Origin: Sulfurimonas aquatica
GTDB lineage: Bacteria; Campylobacterota; Campylobacteria; Campylobacterales; Sulfurimonadaceae
Assembly: GCF_017357825.1 (NCBI RefSeq)
Contig: NZ_CP046072.1
Span: forward strand, 434,001-498,000
DNA: 64,000 nt
Reading direction: 5' to 3'
Within the stretch, counting starts at the first letter, position 1. The number at the start of each line of letters is the position of its first letter. Under the pieces are notes generated by a model that was not told the origin of the DNA, did no database searches, and was given only the letters and a program-made list of their open reading frames with translations. The position numbers were made by a program, and so were the translations under genes. Shown here one piece after another: positions 18,644 to 27,930 of this stretch.

Positions 18644-18967
18644 TTAGATAGTCTCAATATCTACAAGCTCAACGCGAGAACACTCTTTTTTAAGTAGTTT
18701 TCTATTGTTAGCATCCTCTTCGGCTAAGGTCAAAAGATCCGCAAAATCATCTTTTTGAACTTCAAGAGTATAAAGCTCCTTAGTCGTTTCTATGTAAAGT
18801 GATGCACTCTCTTTTGAGCCTAGAGATATATTTCTATGTCCTTTTGCAAACTCAGATTTAATGACTTTTAGCACTTTTTCATTTGAGAGTAGTTGTTCTA
18901 AAGAGATTTTTTGATTCATATCTCCACTGCATAAAATTTTGTAAGTTATCAGCATATTGCCATCCAT
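18644..18967 (-). CDS. Hypothetical protein, 107 residues
   Basis: A small soluble protein with no signal or membrane helix and no family that I recognise. The ATG at 18967 is preceded by AGGAG with a 7-base gap, which supports translation. It has mixed alpha/beta character and is rich in lysine and glutamate. It lies convergent to the DUF89 gene and upstream of the M6 protease pair, but with about 95 bases to the next gene, so it is not clearly linked to either. Confidence 0.55.
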   Translation of the reverse strand: MDGNMLITYKILCSGDMNQKISLEQLLSNEKVLKVIKSEFAKGHRNISLGSKESASLYIETTKELYTLEVQKDDFADLLTLAEEDANNRKLLKKECSRVELVDIETI

Positions 18968-19061
18968 AATAGATCTCCTATTTGATGGGACTATTTTACA
19001 CTAAAAACTCCTTATATAGACTCTTTATGGCATTTTGCAATATTTATCGAGAAAGTTTGAG

Positions 19062-19424
19062 TTAGTGTTTAAATTTTGAACGATGAAGCTTTTGCTTTTC
19101 ACCCCATAGTTTATATAACTCTTGATGATTTAGTTTATTGACTCTGCCTATCGCTCTAGCTCTTTTAGAGTTGTTTTTTTCATACTTAACACCTGAAGCT
19201 TTAAGCTCATTTTTTTCTATCTTAGCATATTCAAAGTTTTTACTTTTTTGGTTGTACTTGAGTATCTCGCCATCTTGCGTTATAAGCCAATTTAGGTGCT
19301 GATTTCCTTGAGCTTTAGCCATAAACGTAGTTCCATCGGCGTTTTTAAGTTCTCTCTCCTTTGTAAAGGCTGGAGCTGAGAAAAGTGAAGTTGTAATGAT
19401 TAGAGATAAGAGTATAGTTTTCAT
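19062..19424 (-). CDS. Secreted protein resembling an M6-peptidase propeptide domain
   Basis: The 120-residue protein has a signal peptide (MKTILLSLIITTSLFSAPA). Its body (NADGTTFMAKAQGNQHLNWL, then ITQDGEILKYNQ and a SGVKYEKN end) resembles the N-terminal propeptide-like domain of many M6 metalloproteases, in which a 'DGT...GDEHxHW...DGY' pattern precedes the catalytic domain. Here it is a separate gene starting 8 bases after the M6 gene ends. The C-terminal 40 residues are basic. A role as inhibitor or chaperone of the neighbouring protease is an inference from this likeness and pairing. Confidence 0.6.
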   Translation of the reverse strand: MKTILLSLIITTSLFSAPAFTKERELKNADGTTFMAKAQGNQHLNWLITQDGEILKYNQKSKNFEYAKIEKNELKASGVKYEKNNSKRARAIGRVNKLNHQELYKLWGEKQKLHRSKFKH

Positions 19425-19432
19425 AAAAATCC

Positions 19433-20785
19433 TTAGTTTATATTAAGAGACATTATCGAGCCCCTTGATGATACATTTGAAAATAGACCTCCAAATGAGC
19501 TCACATTTCCCTGATAAAAAAGTGCGTCTTCATCTCCACCATTACGCCGAAAATCAATAAGACCAGGTTGCGCCTCCACTAAATCAACACCTTTATTTGT
19601 TGTACTTGCATTTACGCTGTTGTCGTCAAAATGCGTTTGGGTAAGTTTTGTTTCATCTATCTTCCACAGAGCCATACCACCATTAAAGATACCATCTAAG
19701 GAGTAAAGGCCTTTGTCATAGCCACTATTATTGCGATTTTCTAAAAGATAGTAACTTGTTGTTGTGAGTGGAATTTTTATAAGATCATAGTCAACTGAAG
19801 AAGTTTGAGTCAATGTTGTGCTTCCTTTAACAGACTTAGGAGTAACCCAATTATTATAGTATTTACTCCAAGCACAAAAGTGTGTAGGTGTATTACCAGG
19901 CTTATCTAAACTATTTTGCATACCCCAAGTTCCAGCACCCATAAGACCAAAATTTCCTATTCCTCCAGTAGCACCGTTGTTTGACATATTATAAAGATCA
20001 GGAAGATTAAACGCAGAGTGTCCAAGTTCATGTGCAATTATTCCTATAGTTGCATCATGAGGGTTTAAAATATCGTGTTTTTCACCAAATAAGGCGAAAT
20101 TACCTTTTTCTTCGCATCCCATAAGAGAGACACTATCCAAAGTAGGAATTATATTCGAATTTTCTATGCAGGATTCATGTGCCCAAATACTATTAATATC
20201 ACTTCCTATTGTCTCATATGCATCTTCAAATCCTGCAATTATGAATATCAAGTTTAATTCATCTCTTGTTATATGGCCATTAGCATCTTTATCATAATTT
20301 GAAAAATCTATATTTGAGTCAAGCTTCTTTAAGGCATCTGATAAACCACTATATACAGTGTCCGCAAAATAATCTGAGTTATCAGTTATTAGGTTTGGGT
20401 GATTTATATTTAATTTGACAGATGCCACACCATTATTTATTATACCGCTACTCTCAACTACTTTTGAGAATTCAAAATTATTATTACTTACTTCAAGATA
20501 GTAGTGGTTTAGTTGATGCGGACTTTTACCAAAAAGCTTATCACTCCAGACTTGTTCTGAGGAACTAATTGATTGATTATTGTAACTAACAAGAACTGCC
20601 AACATCGGTATGGATGATTTGGCAACAGCATTACTAGGTGCTCCCAATGTGGTATCTGTTGTTTGTTCTTGAGTTGTAGTGACATTTGTATCAACATTTT
20701 CTGATGAGCTTACTCCTCCACATCCAATAAAAAAGAGAAGAGATAGTAAAAGTAGTATTGTTTTTATCATAAAATAGCCATTCAT
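19433..20785 (-). CDS. M6-family metalloprotease lipoprotein
   Basis: The 450-residue protein has a lipoprotein signal with lipobox ending at C22 (LFFIGCGG) and a Thr/Ser-rich linker. The zinc-protease motif is [14 protein letters not shown], with H252, E253, H256 as the HExxH core and D263 of the HxxxxxxPD extension typical of M6 (immune inhibitor A-like) peptidases. An EF-hand-like loop [12 protein letters not shown] (165-176) suggests calcium binding. The usual N-terminal propeptide domain is missing, but a similar domain is encoded immediately downstream. The start MNGYF has AGGG only three bases upstream; the alternative MIKT five codons later has a worse spacing. Confidence 0.8.
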   Translation of the reverse strand: MNGYFMIKTILLLLSLLFFIGCGGVSSSENVDTNVTTTQEQTTDTTLGAPSNAVAKSSIPMLAVLVSYNNQSISSSEQVWSDKLFGKSPHQLNHYYLEVSNNNFEFSKVVESSGIINNGVASVKLNINHPNLITDNSDYFADTVYSGLSDALKKLDSNIDFSNYDKDANGHITRDELNLIFIIAGFEDAYETIGSDINSIWAHESCIENSNIIPTLDSVSLMGCEEKGNFALFGEKHDILNPHDATIGIIAHELGHSAFNLPDLYNMSNNGATGGIGNFGLMGAGTWGMQNSLDKPGNTPTHFCAWSKYYNNWVTPKSVKGSTTLTQTSSVDYDLIKIPLTTTSYYLLENRNNSGYDKGLYSLDGIFNGGMALWKIDETKLTQTHFDDNSVNASTTNKGVDLVEAQPGLIDFRRNGGDEDALFYQGNVSSFGGLFSNVSSRGSIMSLNIN

Positions 20786-20834
20786 TTTCCCTAATTATAC
20801 AGTGAGCTTTATTAATAAACAAGCCCTACCAAGA

Positions 20835-20840
20835 TATAAT
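20835..20840 (+). promoter_or_regulatory. Promoter -10 box for glyQ
   Basis: TATAAT about 30 bases before the glyQ start codon, in the short divergent gap after the M6 gene. Predicted transcription start near 20847. Confidence 0.55.
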
Positions 20841-20870
20841 TACAAAATTTTAAACTGTCTAGGAAATACA

Positions 20871-21755
20871 ATGATAACTTTTAGCGAGATGTTACTAAAA
20901 CTACAAGAATTTTGGATGAATGAGGGGTGTAACATTGTACAGCCTTATGATATTCCAGCGGGAGCGGGGACTTTTCACCCTGCCACTTTTCTTCGTTCTT
21001 TAGACTCAACTCCTTGGGCTACAGCTTATGTAGCACCATCTCGTCGTCCAACAGATGGGCGTTATGGAGAAAATCCAAACAGACTTGGTTCATACTATCA
21101 GTTTCAAGCGCTTATAAAACCATCACCAGATAACATTCAAGAGCTCTATTTAAAATCTTTAGAGTATCTAGGTCTTGACGTATCTAAGCACGATATCCGT
21201 TTCATAGAAGATAACTGGGAATCACCAACTCTTGGAGCTTGGGGTCTTGGCTGGGAAGTTTGGCTAAATGGTATGGAAGTAACGCAGTTTACATACTTTC
21301 AACAAGTTGGCGGGATAGAGTGTAATCCCGTGGCAGTTGAGATTACTTATGGAACAGAGCGTTTAGCTATGTATCTTCAGGGTGTGGACACTATCTTTGA
21401 CATAGTATGGAACGAAGATAAAAATGGAAACAAAACACTCTATAAAGACGTACATAAAGAGAGTGAAATAGAGTTCTCAAAGTATAACTTTGAAGTTGCA
21501 GATACTGATATGTTGTTTGCGGAGTTTGAAGCTAAGAGTAATGAGTGTTCACGCACACTTGAAGCTGGTCTTCCTCTTCCCGCTTATGACCTTTGTATGA
21601 TGGTTTCAAATGTATTTAATGTTTTAGATGCAAGAAAAGCTATCTCACAAACTGAACGCCAGAACTATATGTTGAAAATTCGTGAACTATCAAAAGGGTG
21701 CGCGGAACTTTATAAAGCTCAAGAAGAAGATAGAAACAAAAGAGTTAATGCCTAA
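20871..21755 (+). CDS. glyQ: Glycine--tRNA ligase alpha subunit
   Basis: The catalytic alpha subunit of the heterotetrameric bacterial glycyl-tRNA synthetase; the beta subunit (glyS) is not in this window. The 294-residue protein has the family segments [45 protein letters not shown] and YYQFQ. I place the start at ATG 20871, preceded by AGGAAA; the frame is open further upstream but would overlap the promoter. Length is canonical. It precedes recG by 85 bases. Confidence 0.95.
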   Translation: MITFSEMLLKLQEFWMNEGCNIVQPYDIPAGAGTFHPATFLRSLDSTPWATAYVAPSRRPTDGRYGENPNRLGSYYQFQALIKPSPDNIQELYLKSLEYLGLDVSKHDIRFIEDNWESPTLGAWGLGWEVWLNGMEVTQFTYFQQVGGIECNPVAVEITYGTERLAMYLQGVDTIFDIVWNEDKNGNKTLYKDVHKESEIEFSKYNFEVADTDMLFAEFEAKSNECSRTLEAGLPLPAYDLCMMVSNVFNVLDARKAISQTERQNYMLKIRELSKGCAELYKAQEEDRNKRVNA

Positions 21756-21840
21756 ATATATGTCAATATGACATATCAATAAAAGTAAATATATTTTTTG
21801 GATATAGTTTAAAAAATGAACTATAGACAAAGAGGAAAGT

Positions 21841-23634
21841 ATGAAACTCACAAAAGAGCAAGCGTCGAAGTTTGAAAAACTTGGTATCAGTAGTTACTCT
21901 GAACTTGCTCTTATCATTCCCCACTCTTATGAAGATCTCAGACTTCATGAAAAACTCACTCCACATACGTTTCAACTTATAGACGCGACCGTTGAGTCAG
22001 TTTATCGCGCACCAAATAGTATTCAAGTAACTTTTTTTGCACATAATTTTGCTCACAGTATAACTGGCGTTTTGTTTCGTCCTAAGCCTTATATGATGCA
22101 TCAGTTTCAAGTGGGAAGTCGTGACTACTACTATGGAATGATAGAGTGTAAAGTAGGACAATGCAGTATGAGCATGCCTAAAAAAATGACGACTATTGGA
22201 GAGATAACGCCAAAGTATAAGTGTGGACTTAGAAGTGACGCAATGTGGCGTTTTATACAAAAAGAGTTAAAGGTGAAAAAGCTTTTAGAAGAGGGTATCC
22301 CACAAAATATAGCTGAAGAGATTTTGAAGTTTCACTTTGATGGAGAAGCGTTTATAACAAAAGAGGAGCTACAAAGTAGTTCTCTTGAAGCACTCAAGTT
22401 TATAGAATTGCACGGCTATATGAAAGTACTTGCGAGTAAACGCAGGTACTTTGAGCCACTTGTTTCAAAAAGGAGTGAATATGACTCATGGAGCAAAACA
22501 CTCCCTTTTGAGCTAACGCCTGAGCAAAAAACCACTATAGATGATATAAAAGAGGATTTTTCTAAAAACATAGCTTCTAAAAGAATGATAGTTGGCGATG
22601 TGGGAAGTGGCAAGACTATGGTTATATTAGCTTCAGCGTTTATGATGGCACCAAATAGGTCTATACTCATGGCTCCAACAACTATCCTTGCAAATCAAAT
22701 CTTTGAAGAGGCGCAGAAGTTTTTACCTGCATTAAAAGTTGCACTTGTGACAAACAAGAGTAAGAAGCTTGATTTGAGTGAATATGATTTTATCATAGGG
22801 ACGCATGCTCTACTTTATAGAGAACTTCCCTCAACGGCTTTAGTTATGGTAGATGAGCAACACCGTTTTGGAACACAGCAGAGAAATATGCTCGAGAAGT
22901 TAGTGAGCGAGGGTGCGAAAAAACCGCACTTCCTTCAGTTCTCAGCAACACCAATTCCTAGAACGCAGGCGATGATAGAATCAGCCCACATAGACGTAAG
23001 TCTTATAACCTCTACTCCATTTACAAAAGACATAGATTCAAAAGTGATACATAAGAGTGATTTTCAAGAGTTGTTAAAGCGCATAAAAGAAGAGATAGAT
23101 AAAAATAACCAAGTACTTATAGTCTATCCGCTAGTAGAGCAGAGTGAAGTTTTAGAGTACCAAAGCATAGAAGAGGCTCGAGGATACTGGGAGAAAAATT
23201 TTGCTAACGTATATGTAACGCATGGAAAAGATAAGGAAAAAGAGCAGGTGCTTTTAGACTTTAGAGAAAATGGAAATATTCTAATCTCGACTACTGTTGT
23301 TGAGGTTGGTATATCTTTGCCTCGTCTTACCACTGTAGTTATAGTAGGGGCGGAGAGACTAGGCCTTTCAACTCTGCATCAGCTTAGAGGTCGCGTTAGT
23401 AGAACGGGACTTAAAGGCTACTGCTATCTTTATACAAATCAAGAGAAGTCTGAGCGTTTAGAGGAGTTCGTAAAGACTACAAGTGGTTTTGACATAGCAA
23501 ATTTGGATTTGAAGTTTAGAAAAAGTGGGGACCTGTTAAAAGGTTCAAACCAGAGCGGAAATCAATTTAAGTGGTTTGATTTCGCTACTGATGAAGAGGT
23601 TGTAAAGGCTGTGAAAAAATCTATAAATCCTTAG
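21841..23634 (+). CDS. recG: ATP-dependent DNA helicase RecG
   Basis: RecG remodels stalled replication forks and Holliday junctions. The 597-residue protein has an N-terminal OB/wedge region (to about 215) and the superfamily 2 helicase motifs: Walker A GDVGSGKT (252-259), DEQH (338-341) with HRFG, SATPIPRT, and QLRGRVSRTG near the C-terminus. It is about 100 residues shorter than E. coli RecG, with the deficit mainly in the N-terminal wedge part; I recall campylobacterial RecG being similarly short. AGAGGAAAG precedes the ATG. Confidence 0.92.
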   Translation: MKLTKEQASKFEKLGISSYSELALIIPHSYEDLRLHEKLTPHTFQLIDATVESVYRAPNSIQVTFFAHNFAHSITGVLFRPKPYMMHQFQVGSRDYYYGMIECKVGQCSMSMPKKMTTIGEITPKYKCGLRSDAMWRFIQKELKVKKLLEEGIPQNIAEEILKFHFDGEAFITKEELQSSSLEALKFIELHGYMKVLASKRRYFEPLVSKRSEYDSWSKTLPFELTPEQKTTIDDIKEDFSKNIASKRMIVGDVGSGKTMVILASAFMMAPNRSILMAPTTILANQIFEEAQKFLPALKVALVTNKSKKLDLSEYDFIIGTHALLYRELPSTALVMVDEQHRFGTQQRNMLEKLVSEGAKKPHFLQFSATPIPRTQAMIESAHIDVSLITSTPFTKDIDSKVIHKSDFQELLKRIKEEIDKNNQVLIVYPLVEQSEVLEYQSIEEARGYWEKNFANVYVTHGKDKEKEQVLLDFRENGNILISTTVVEVGISLPRLTTVVIVGAERLGLSTLHQLRGRVSRTGLKGYCYLYTNQEKSERLEEFVKTTSGFDIANLDLKFRKSGDLLKGSNQSGNQFKWFDFATDEEVVKAVKKSINP

Positions 23635-23661
23635 TTACTTTTACTATAAAATGATTTTAGA

Positions 23662-23667
23662 TATAAT
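23662..23667 (+). promoter_or_regulatory. Promoter -10 box for the toxin-antitoxin pair
   Basis: TATAAT ending 27 bases before the antitoxin ATG. The predicted start lies about 20 bases upstream of the gene, leaving room for autoregulation by the antitoxin; I saw no clear palindrome. Confidence 0.5.
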
Positions 23668-23693
23668 TTTGACAATTAATGCAAGGAGCTATT

Positions 23694-23894
23694 ATGACAA
23701 TGCCAGTAAATTTGCATCCTCAATATATAACTAATGATAATGGAGAAAAAGTATCTGTAGTTATAGATATGAAAGAGTTTCAAAGTATGTTAGAAGATAT
23801 AGAAGACTTAACTGCCATAGCAGATAGAAAAGATGAAGAAACAACATCACATGCAAAGTTTTTAGAAGAGTTAAGAGCAGATGGCACTCTATAG
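23694..23894 (+). CDS. Antitoxin of a RelE/ParE-type system
   Basis: A 66-residue acidic protein of the Phd/RelB-like antitoxin type: an N-terminal strand-rich part with ISV-like DNA-binding/dimer residues (EKVSVVIDMKEFQSMLEDIEDL) and a charged C-terminal tail that would bind the toxin. The start is ATG 23694, placed by the strong AAGGAG site; an upstream in-frame ATG lacks one. Its end overlaps the toxin start by 14 bases, typical for such pairs, so translation is coupled. Confidence 0.8.
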   Translation: MTMPVNLHPQYITNDNGEKVSVVIDMKEFQSMLEDIEDLTAIADRKDEETTSHAKFLEELRADGTL

Positions 23895-24147
23895 TATAAA
23901 ATGGAAACTATCAGCTAAAAAAGAACTTCGTAAACTAGATAAAAAAGAGATACCAAGAATTATAGAAGCAGTAGAAAACCTAGCTTTAAATCCTCATCCA
24001 TCAAATCATAAAAAATTATTAGGTAGTGAGCATAACTTTAGAATTAGAGTTGGCAATTATAGAGTTGTTTATTTTATAGAAAATAATGAGCTTTTAATTG
24101 AAATCATTAGAGTTAGGCACAGAAAAGATGCTTATAGTATAAAATAA
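23881..24147 (+). CDS. RelE/ParE-family toxin
   Basis: An 88-residue basic protein with the family pattern: KWKLSAKKELRKLDK at the start, a central helix pair, and the strand set RIRVGNYRVVYFIENNELLIEIIRVRHRKDAY. The RVGNYRVVY and VRHRKDAY segments are typical of RelE/YoeB-like ribosome-dependent mRNA interferases, which cut mRNA in the ribosomal A site. The upstream overlapping gene is its antitoxin. The pair lies between recG and a DnaQ-like gene with no mobile-element trace nearby. Confidence 0.85.
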   Translation: MALYSIKWKLSAKKELRKLDKKEIPRIIEAVENLALNPHPSNHKKLLGSEHNFRIRVGNYRVVYFIENNELLIEIIRVRHRKDAYSIK

Positions 24148-24240
24148 TGATGATTATTTTATTCATAAACAATTATACCTTCCTTTATTAAATTAAAATT
24201 AGAATATATTTTTACTAAGCTAGATAGTCTTGTTAAGGAA

Positions 24241-24981
24241 TTACATACCTAAAACAGTGTTTATGGAGTATCTCATATCATCATCAAGATTATCCATAGA
24301 ACTTAGCATCCATCTTAGATAACCCGCATCTTCGCGAGCTACTTCAGCTAACTCTTTTCCCTTGTGTTTTCCAAATCTAAATGTTTTAACTAAAATAGGT
24401 GTGTTTGTTAAATCTACCATTTTTTCAACTGGATTTTCACTTGGATAAGCTTCGCTAACAGCAAGCTTTAGTTTAGAGAGAAGAAGTTTTAAAACAAGTA
24501 CATCACCTATGGCATCATGTGCTTTTACAACTATGCCAAGTGCATCTGCTTCTTTTTTCTCTTCTTTATAAAGCTCCATTTTATAACGAAAGTACTGAAG
24601 TCTGTGAGCATCTTCATCTGGGAGTATATGCTTAGCCACACGAAGAGTGTCTATCACTTTCATTTGAGTGTCAAAGCCCTCTTTTTCTAGCATCTTCAAA
24701 TCAAAAGGAGCGTTATGGATTATCATATAATTATCTTCAGTGTTAAGCTCTAGCAGTCTCTTGTAGGCTGAAGTCTCAACACAAGTTGGTTTGCCCTCAA
24801 TCAGTTCTTGCGTTATGCCATGAACTTCCATCGCTCCATAACTTATGGGAACATCTGATGAGTTAAACTCATTGTGTACTTCTACCTCTTTTGCACCAAG
24901 GACTATATAACCTAGTTGTATGACTCTATCACTCTCTGCCGTTCCTGTTGTTTCTGTATCTAAAATTATATATTTTGCCAT
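24241..24981 (-). CDS. DnaQ-like 3'-5' exonuclease (DEDDh)
   Basis: The 246-residue protein has exonuclease motifs I to III of the DEDDh class: LDTETTG (D8, E10), HNAPFDLKML and AHDAIGD. A short C-terminal extension FRFGKHKGKELAEVA looks like the small DUF3820-type domain that follows some DnaQ-like exonucleases. It may be the proofreading subunit of DNA polymerase III or a stand-alone exonuclease; the extension favours the latter. Single gene, divergent from the small membrane protein to its right. Confidence 0.8.
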   Translation of the reverse strand: MAKYIILDTETTGTAESDRVIQLGYIVLGAKEVEVHNEFNSSDVPISYGAMEVHGITQELIEGKPTCVETSAYKRLLELNTEDNYMIIHNAPFDLKMLEKEGFDTQMKVIDTLRVAKHILPDEDAHRLQYFRYKMELYKEEKKEADALGIVVKAHDAIGDVLVLKLLLSKLKLAVSEAYPSENPVEKMVDLTNTPILVKTFRFGKHKGKELAEVAREDAGYLRWMLSSMDNLDDDMRYSINTVLGM

Positions 24982-25060
24982 TAGTTTTACTCTTTTTTAT
25001 TGTTTAATATTCTTCTATGAAAATGTAACAAAATTTCGCTTAGTATATCTATACTTTTGC

Positions 25061-25066
25061 TATAAT
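25061..25066 (+). promoter_or_regulatory. Promoter -10 box for the 130-residue membrane protein gene
   Basis: TTTTGC followed by TATAAT, a strong campylobacterial-type -10 region. Predicted start about 20 bases before the ATG at 25092. Confidence 0.55.
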
Positions 25067-25091
25067 CTCTCTTTATTTGAAGAGGATATTT

Positions 25092-25484
25092 ATGATAAAC
25101 GAACTTATATTGAACTACCTAATTATTTTTGTGTTTTTAGAGATTTATGAAGTATGGTGGCAAAAGGCAAACACTGTTATGGGAATGTTAGCTAAGATGT
25201 ACCAGCACTACAGCAAAAATATTTTCCTATTTTTTATCATGCATCCGACATTTTACTTTGCAATTTTCTTTATGATGATGAGTGATTATAATGGATATGG
25301 CATTACACTTTTTTTGATAAAAACTGCTGATATGGTTTTGAAGTTAATCCTTATAAAACAGATATTTATAGACAAAGAGATATCTAAAGAGTTGACTTTA
25401 GCTATTCTCGCTCCTCTTCATCCACTCCTTCCTTACATAGGAATTGGACTCTATCCACCACTGATATATATGGCACTTATGTAG
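25092..25484 (+). CDS. Small integral membrane protein, unknown function
   Basis: A 130-residue protein with about three to four membrane helices and few charged residues apart from the loop IDKEISKE. I chose ATG 25092, preceded by AGAGGA with a 5-base gap; the same frame opens at a TTG at 25077, which overlaps that ribosome site. I recognise no family. It has its own promoter-like box and ends 8 bases before the convergent histidine kinase gene. Confidence 0.55.
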   Translation: MINELILNYLIIFVFLEIYEVWWQKANTVMGMLAKMYQHYSKNIFLFFIMHPTFYFAIFFMMMSDYNGYGITLFLIKTADMVLKLILIKQIFIDKEISKELTLAILAPLHPLLPYIGIGLYPPLIYMALM

Positions 25485-25492
25485 ATATTGGT

Positions 25493-27514
25493 TTAAATTT
25501 TTAGAGAAAAGATAGCAGTAGAACCCTTTTTTAAACCATCACTCGTAAGTTGAATATCGCCATCAAGAAGATTAGCCATTTTTTTACTCAAAGAGAGGCC
25601 TAAACCTGAGCCCTTATGTTTTTTTTGCATAATGTTTTGAACTTGGGTAAAGTCACTAAAAAGCTTGCTAATGTCATCTTGAGATAGCCCAATTCCACTA
25701 TCTTCTACCACTATATATAAAGAACTATTTTTATTATATACACTCAGTTTTACATAACCGCTAGAAGTGAATTTTATCGCATTTGAGAGCAGGTTAAGAA
25801 TGATTTGCTGAAACATTTTAGAATCAGTTTGAATCCTCTTCTCTCCTAGCTTATCACTTATAAGCTCAAAAGCTATCTCTTTATCATCTGCAAGTGGTCG
25901 TAGCATGTCATAACAGTTTTGCACGAGTTCTAAAATATCCACATCTTTGATGTGTGTCTCCATCTTTCCAGCTTCAATTTTTGCAATGTCGAGTATCTCA
26001 TTTATCATACTCAGAAGATACTCAGCAGATGACTCAATACTAGCAACGGAGTCTTGCTGATTTTCTGTAAGCTCTTCATAAGAGATGAGGTTTTGAGAGA
26101 ATCCAATTATTGCATTTAGGGGAGTGCGAAGCTCATGTGACATATTTGATATAAATGCTGATTTTGCTTTTGAGACTGCTGTTGTAGTGTTTATAAGTCT
26201 TATCCTTTCAAGTTGAAGAGTAATCATACTTACGATAGAAGCATAAAAGTTTCGTTCATTCTCATCATCTATATTTTTTACAATCAATGAGATTGATCCG
26301 AAATACTCTTTAATATCTTTTTCAAAATTTGTTACATAAATATCTATAGAGTTTTGGTCTTTATTTTTGTGGAAATAGAGATCATTTTTGTTTGTAAGTT
26401 TTTGGATCTCTTGAATGGATGTCTCTATACACTCCTGCTCATCTTGCGTTTGAATAATAGTGTTAAATATCTCTATTAGTTGTATGAAACGCTGGAGTCT
26501 TACTCTATTTTCTGTCTCTAAAGTTTTTAGAGCATCGGAGGTAGTTTCAAGCATCTTGTTAAATGAATCAGCAAGTGTTGCTATCTCGTCTTGCGTGTTA
26601 ATTGTAAGTTTTGTCGCATAGTTATGCTCTTTTGTAATTGTATCGGTAACTTTTGTGAGTTGCTGTATCGGTTTTACTATCTCTTTGGCGTATCTTATAG
26701 AGACTATTATAATGATAAGCAGTATAAGTGCAGATGTGTAGAGTATAAACCTTGTAAAATCATAGAGCATGCCTAAAGCTATATCTTTGTTAACGCCATA
26801 GACTAGATAGAAGCTTTCTAAGAATGAAGAGATCTTCTTATAGACTATCACATGTTCATCCGTTATGACACTCTCTATGTCTTTTTGAATACTGAACTTT
26901 AGATGGGCATCATCTCCTACACTAAAAGAAGAATTTGGATTTATAAGATAAGAGTGTATGCCCTCTTGTTTATGAAGATACTTATGTAGATTTAAAAGAT
27001 TGTACTTTAAGACTAAATGACCTAATGTTTTTCTTTTATTAAAAGAGCTATATATGCTTGAGTAGATGTAGAGATATTTATCAACTATAGAGAAGCCACT
27101 TTCGTTTTTTAAAGGAAGTTGATGAAATCTCTGGGATAGGCTCATAATATTTGAAGATGAGACAATGTTTGCACTCTTATCGACAACAAGCATCTCTATA
27201 TCTAAGTCATAATCTGCTACTTTTTTACTAAGAAGATTTGATATGCGTTTATCTATATCTTCGGCTAATATATCATCCATAATCTCAAGTGAACTCAAAA
27301 AGTTAATCTCTTTTTGCATTGATTTAAGATGTGCCTCTATGCGTTTTACCACTACTTCAGTTTGATTTATCTGCTCAGTTATGATTTTATCAAGCATCTT
27401 ATTTTCACCCAAAAAGAGTGTGTAGCTTAAAAGGGCCAAGAAAGGTAAAACACTAATACTTATAAAGCTAAAGAGAAGTCTGTTCTTGAGAGATTTTTGT
27501 AAAAAATGAAACAT
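25493..27514 (-). CDS. Membrane sensor histidine kinase
   Basis: The 673-residue protein has a membrane helix near residues 13-35, a large periplasmic sensor region to about 255, a second helix (about 257-275), a HAMP linker (about 277-330), a GAF-like stretch (340-445), a HisKA domain with the phospho-accepting histidine in SHELRTPLNAIIGFS (about residue 460), and an ATPase domain with DSGIGLS and GSGLGLSL boxes. The start ATG at 27514 overlaps the stop of the PstS-like gene (TGATG) and has GGAG upstream. It is the last gene of the barrel/binding-protein operon and has no regulator partner next to it. Confidence 0.88.
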   Translation of the reverse strand: MFHFLQKSLKNRLLFSFISISVLPFLALLSYTLFLGENKMLDKIITEQINQTEVVVKRIEAHLKSMQKEINFLSSLEIMDDILAEDIDKRISNLLSKKVADYDLDIEMLVVDKSANIVSSSNIMSLSQRFHQLPLKNESGFSIVDKYLYIYSSIYSSFNKRKTLGHLVLKYNLLNLHKYLHKQEGIHSYLINPNSSFSVGDDAHLKFSIQKDIESVITDEHVIVYKKISSFLESFYLVYGVNKDIALGMLYDFTRFILYTSALILLIIIIVSIRYAKEIVKPIQQLTKVTDTITKEHNYATKLTINTQDEIATLADSFNKMLETTSDALKTLETENRVRLQRFIQLIEIFNTIIQTQDEQECIETSIQEIQKLTNKNDLYFHKNKDQNSIDIYVTNFEKDIKEYFGSISLIVKNIDDENERNFYASIVSMITLQLERIRLINTTTAVSKAKSAFISNMSHELRTPLNAIIGFSQNLISYEELTENQQDSVASIESSAEYLLSMINEILDIAKIEAGKMETHIKDVDILELVQNCYDMLRPLADDKEIAFELISDKLGEKRIQTDSKMFQQIILNLLSNAIKFTSSGYVKLSVYNKNSSLYIVVEDSGIGLSQDDISKLFSDFTQVQNIMQKKHKGSGLGLSLSKKMANLLDGDIQLTSDGLKKGSTAIFSLKI

Positions 27515-27930
27515 CACTCACTCCATCTATATAAAACTTTAAGACTCTCATCTATATTTTTTACATCCATATAGCTAATAGCCCCATCGACTTTATTTAT
27601 AAAGGCTTTTATACTCTTTTGAGAGTTCATAATCATTGGAGGACGATGGCCTTGATAGTGCTGTTTTGTCCAGTAGGATTTGAGTCTGGGGCGACTCATT
27701 TTTAATATATTTTTCTCAAAACTATCTCTAAGTGCATTTGGAGATTTAAGATTGATAGGGACTACTTGCACATCGTTTATAAAAGCTATTTTTTTGAGAA
27801 ATATGGCTTTTATCTCTCCATGGGAGAGCTCTTTCATATTTTTGTTTGCTACGACTGCATACTCATCTGCATAGAGGTTTATAGATATAAATAAAAATAT
27901 ACTAAAGAGGTATAGAGTAGTTTTTTTCAT
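27514..27930 (-). CDS. Small periplasmic PstS-like binding protein
   Basis: A 138-residue protein with a signal peptide (to LYA at about 21) and a short PBP-type domain. The pattern ELSHGEIKAIFLKK and the closing segment AFINKVDGAISYMD are typical of short PstS-like 'phosphate ABC transporter substrate-binding' proteins. No ABC permease or ATPase is present. Its ATG overlaps the barrel gene stop (TGATG) and it overlaps the kinase gene in turn, so the three are translationally coupled. I infer that it presents a ligand to the kinase rather than to a transporter. Confidence 0.7.
   Translation of the reverse strand: MKKTTLYLFSIFLFISINLYADEYAVVANKNMKELSHGEIKAIFLKKIAFINDVQVVPINLKSPNALRDSFEKNILKMSRPRLKSYWTKQHYQGHRPPMIMNSQKSIKAFINKVDGAISYMDVKNIDESLKVLYRWSE

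Noticed and set aside
19425-19432. Frameshift or nonsense mutation splitting one M6 protease gene into two.
   Set aside because: The downstream gene has its own start and signal peptide, and the propeptide-like domain would normally lie at the other (N-terminal) end, so a simple break cannot give this order.
23694-24147. Toxin-antitoxin pair as part of a genomic island.
   Set aside because: No integrase, tRNA or attachment-site repeat is nearby, and both neighbours are ordinary genes; a stand-alone pair is the simpler reading.
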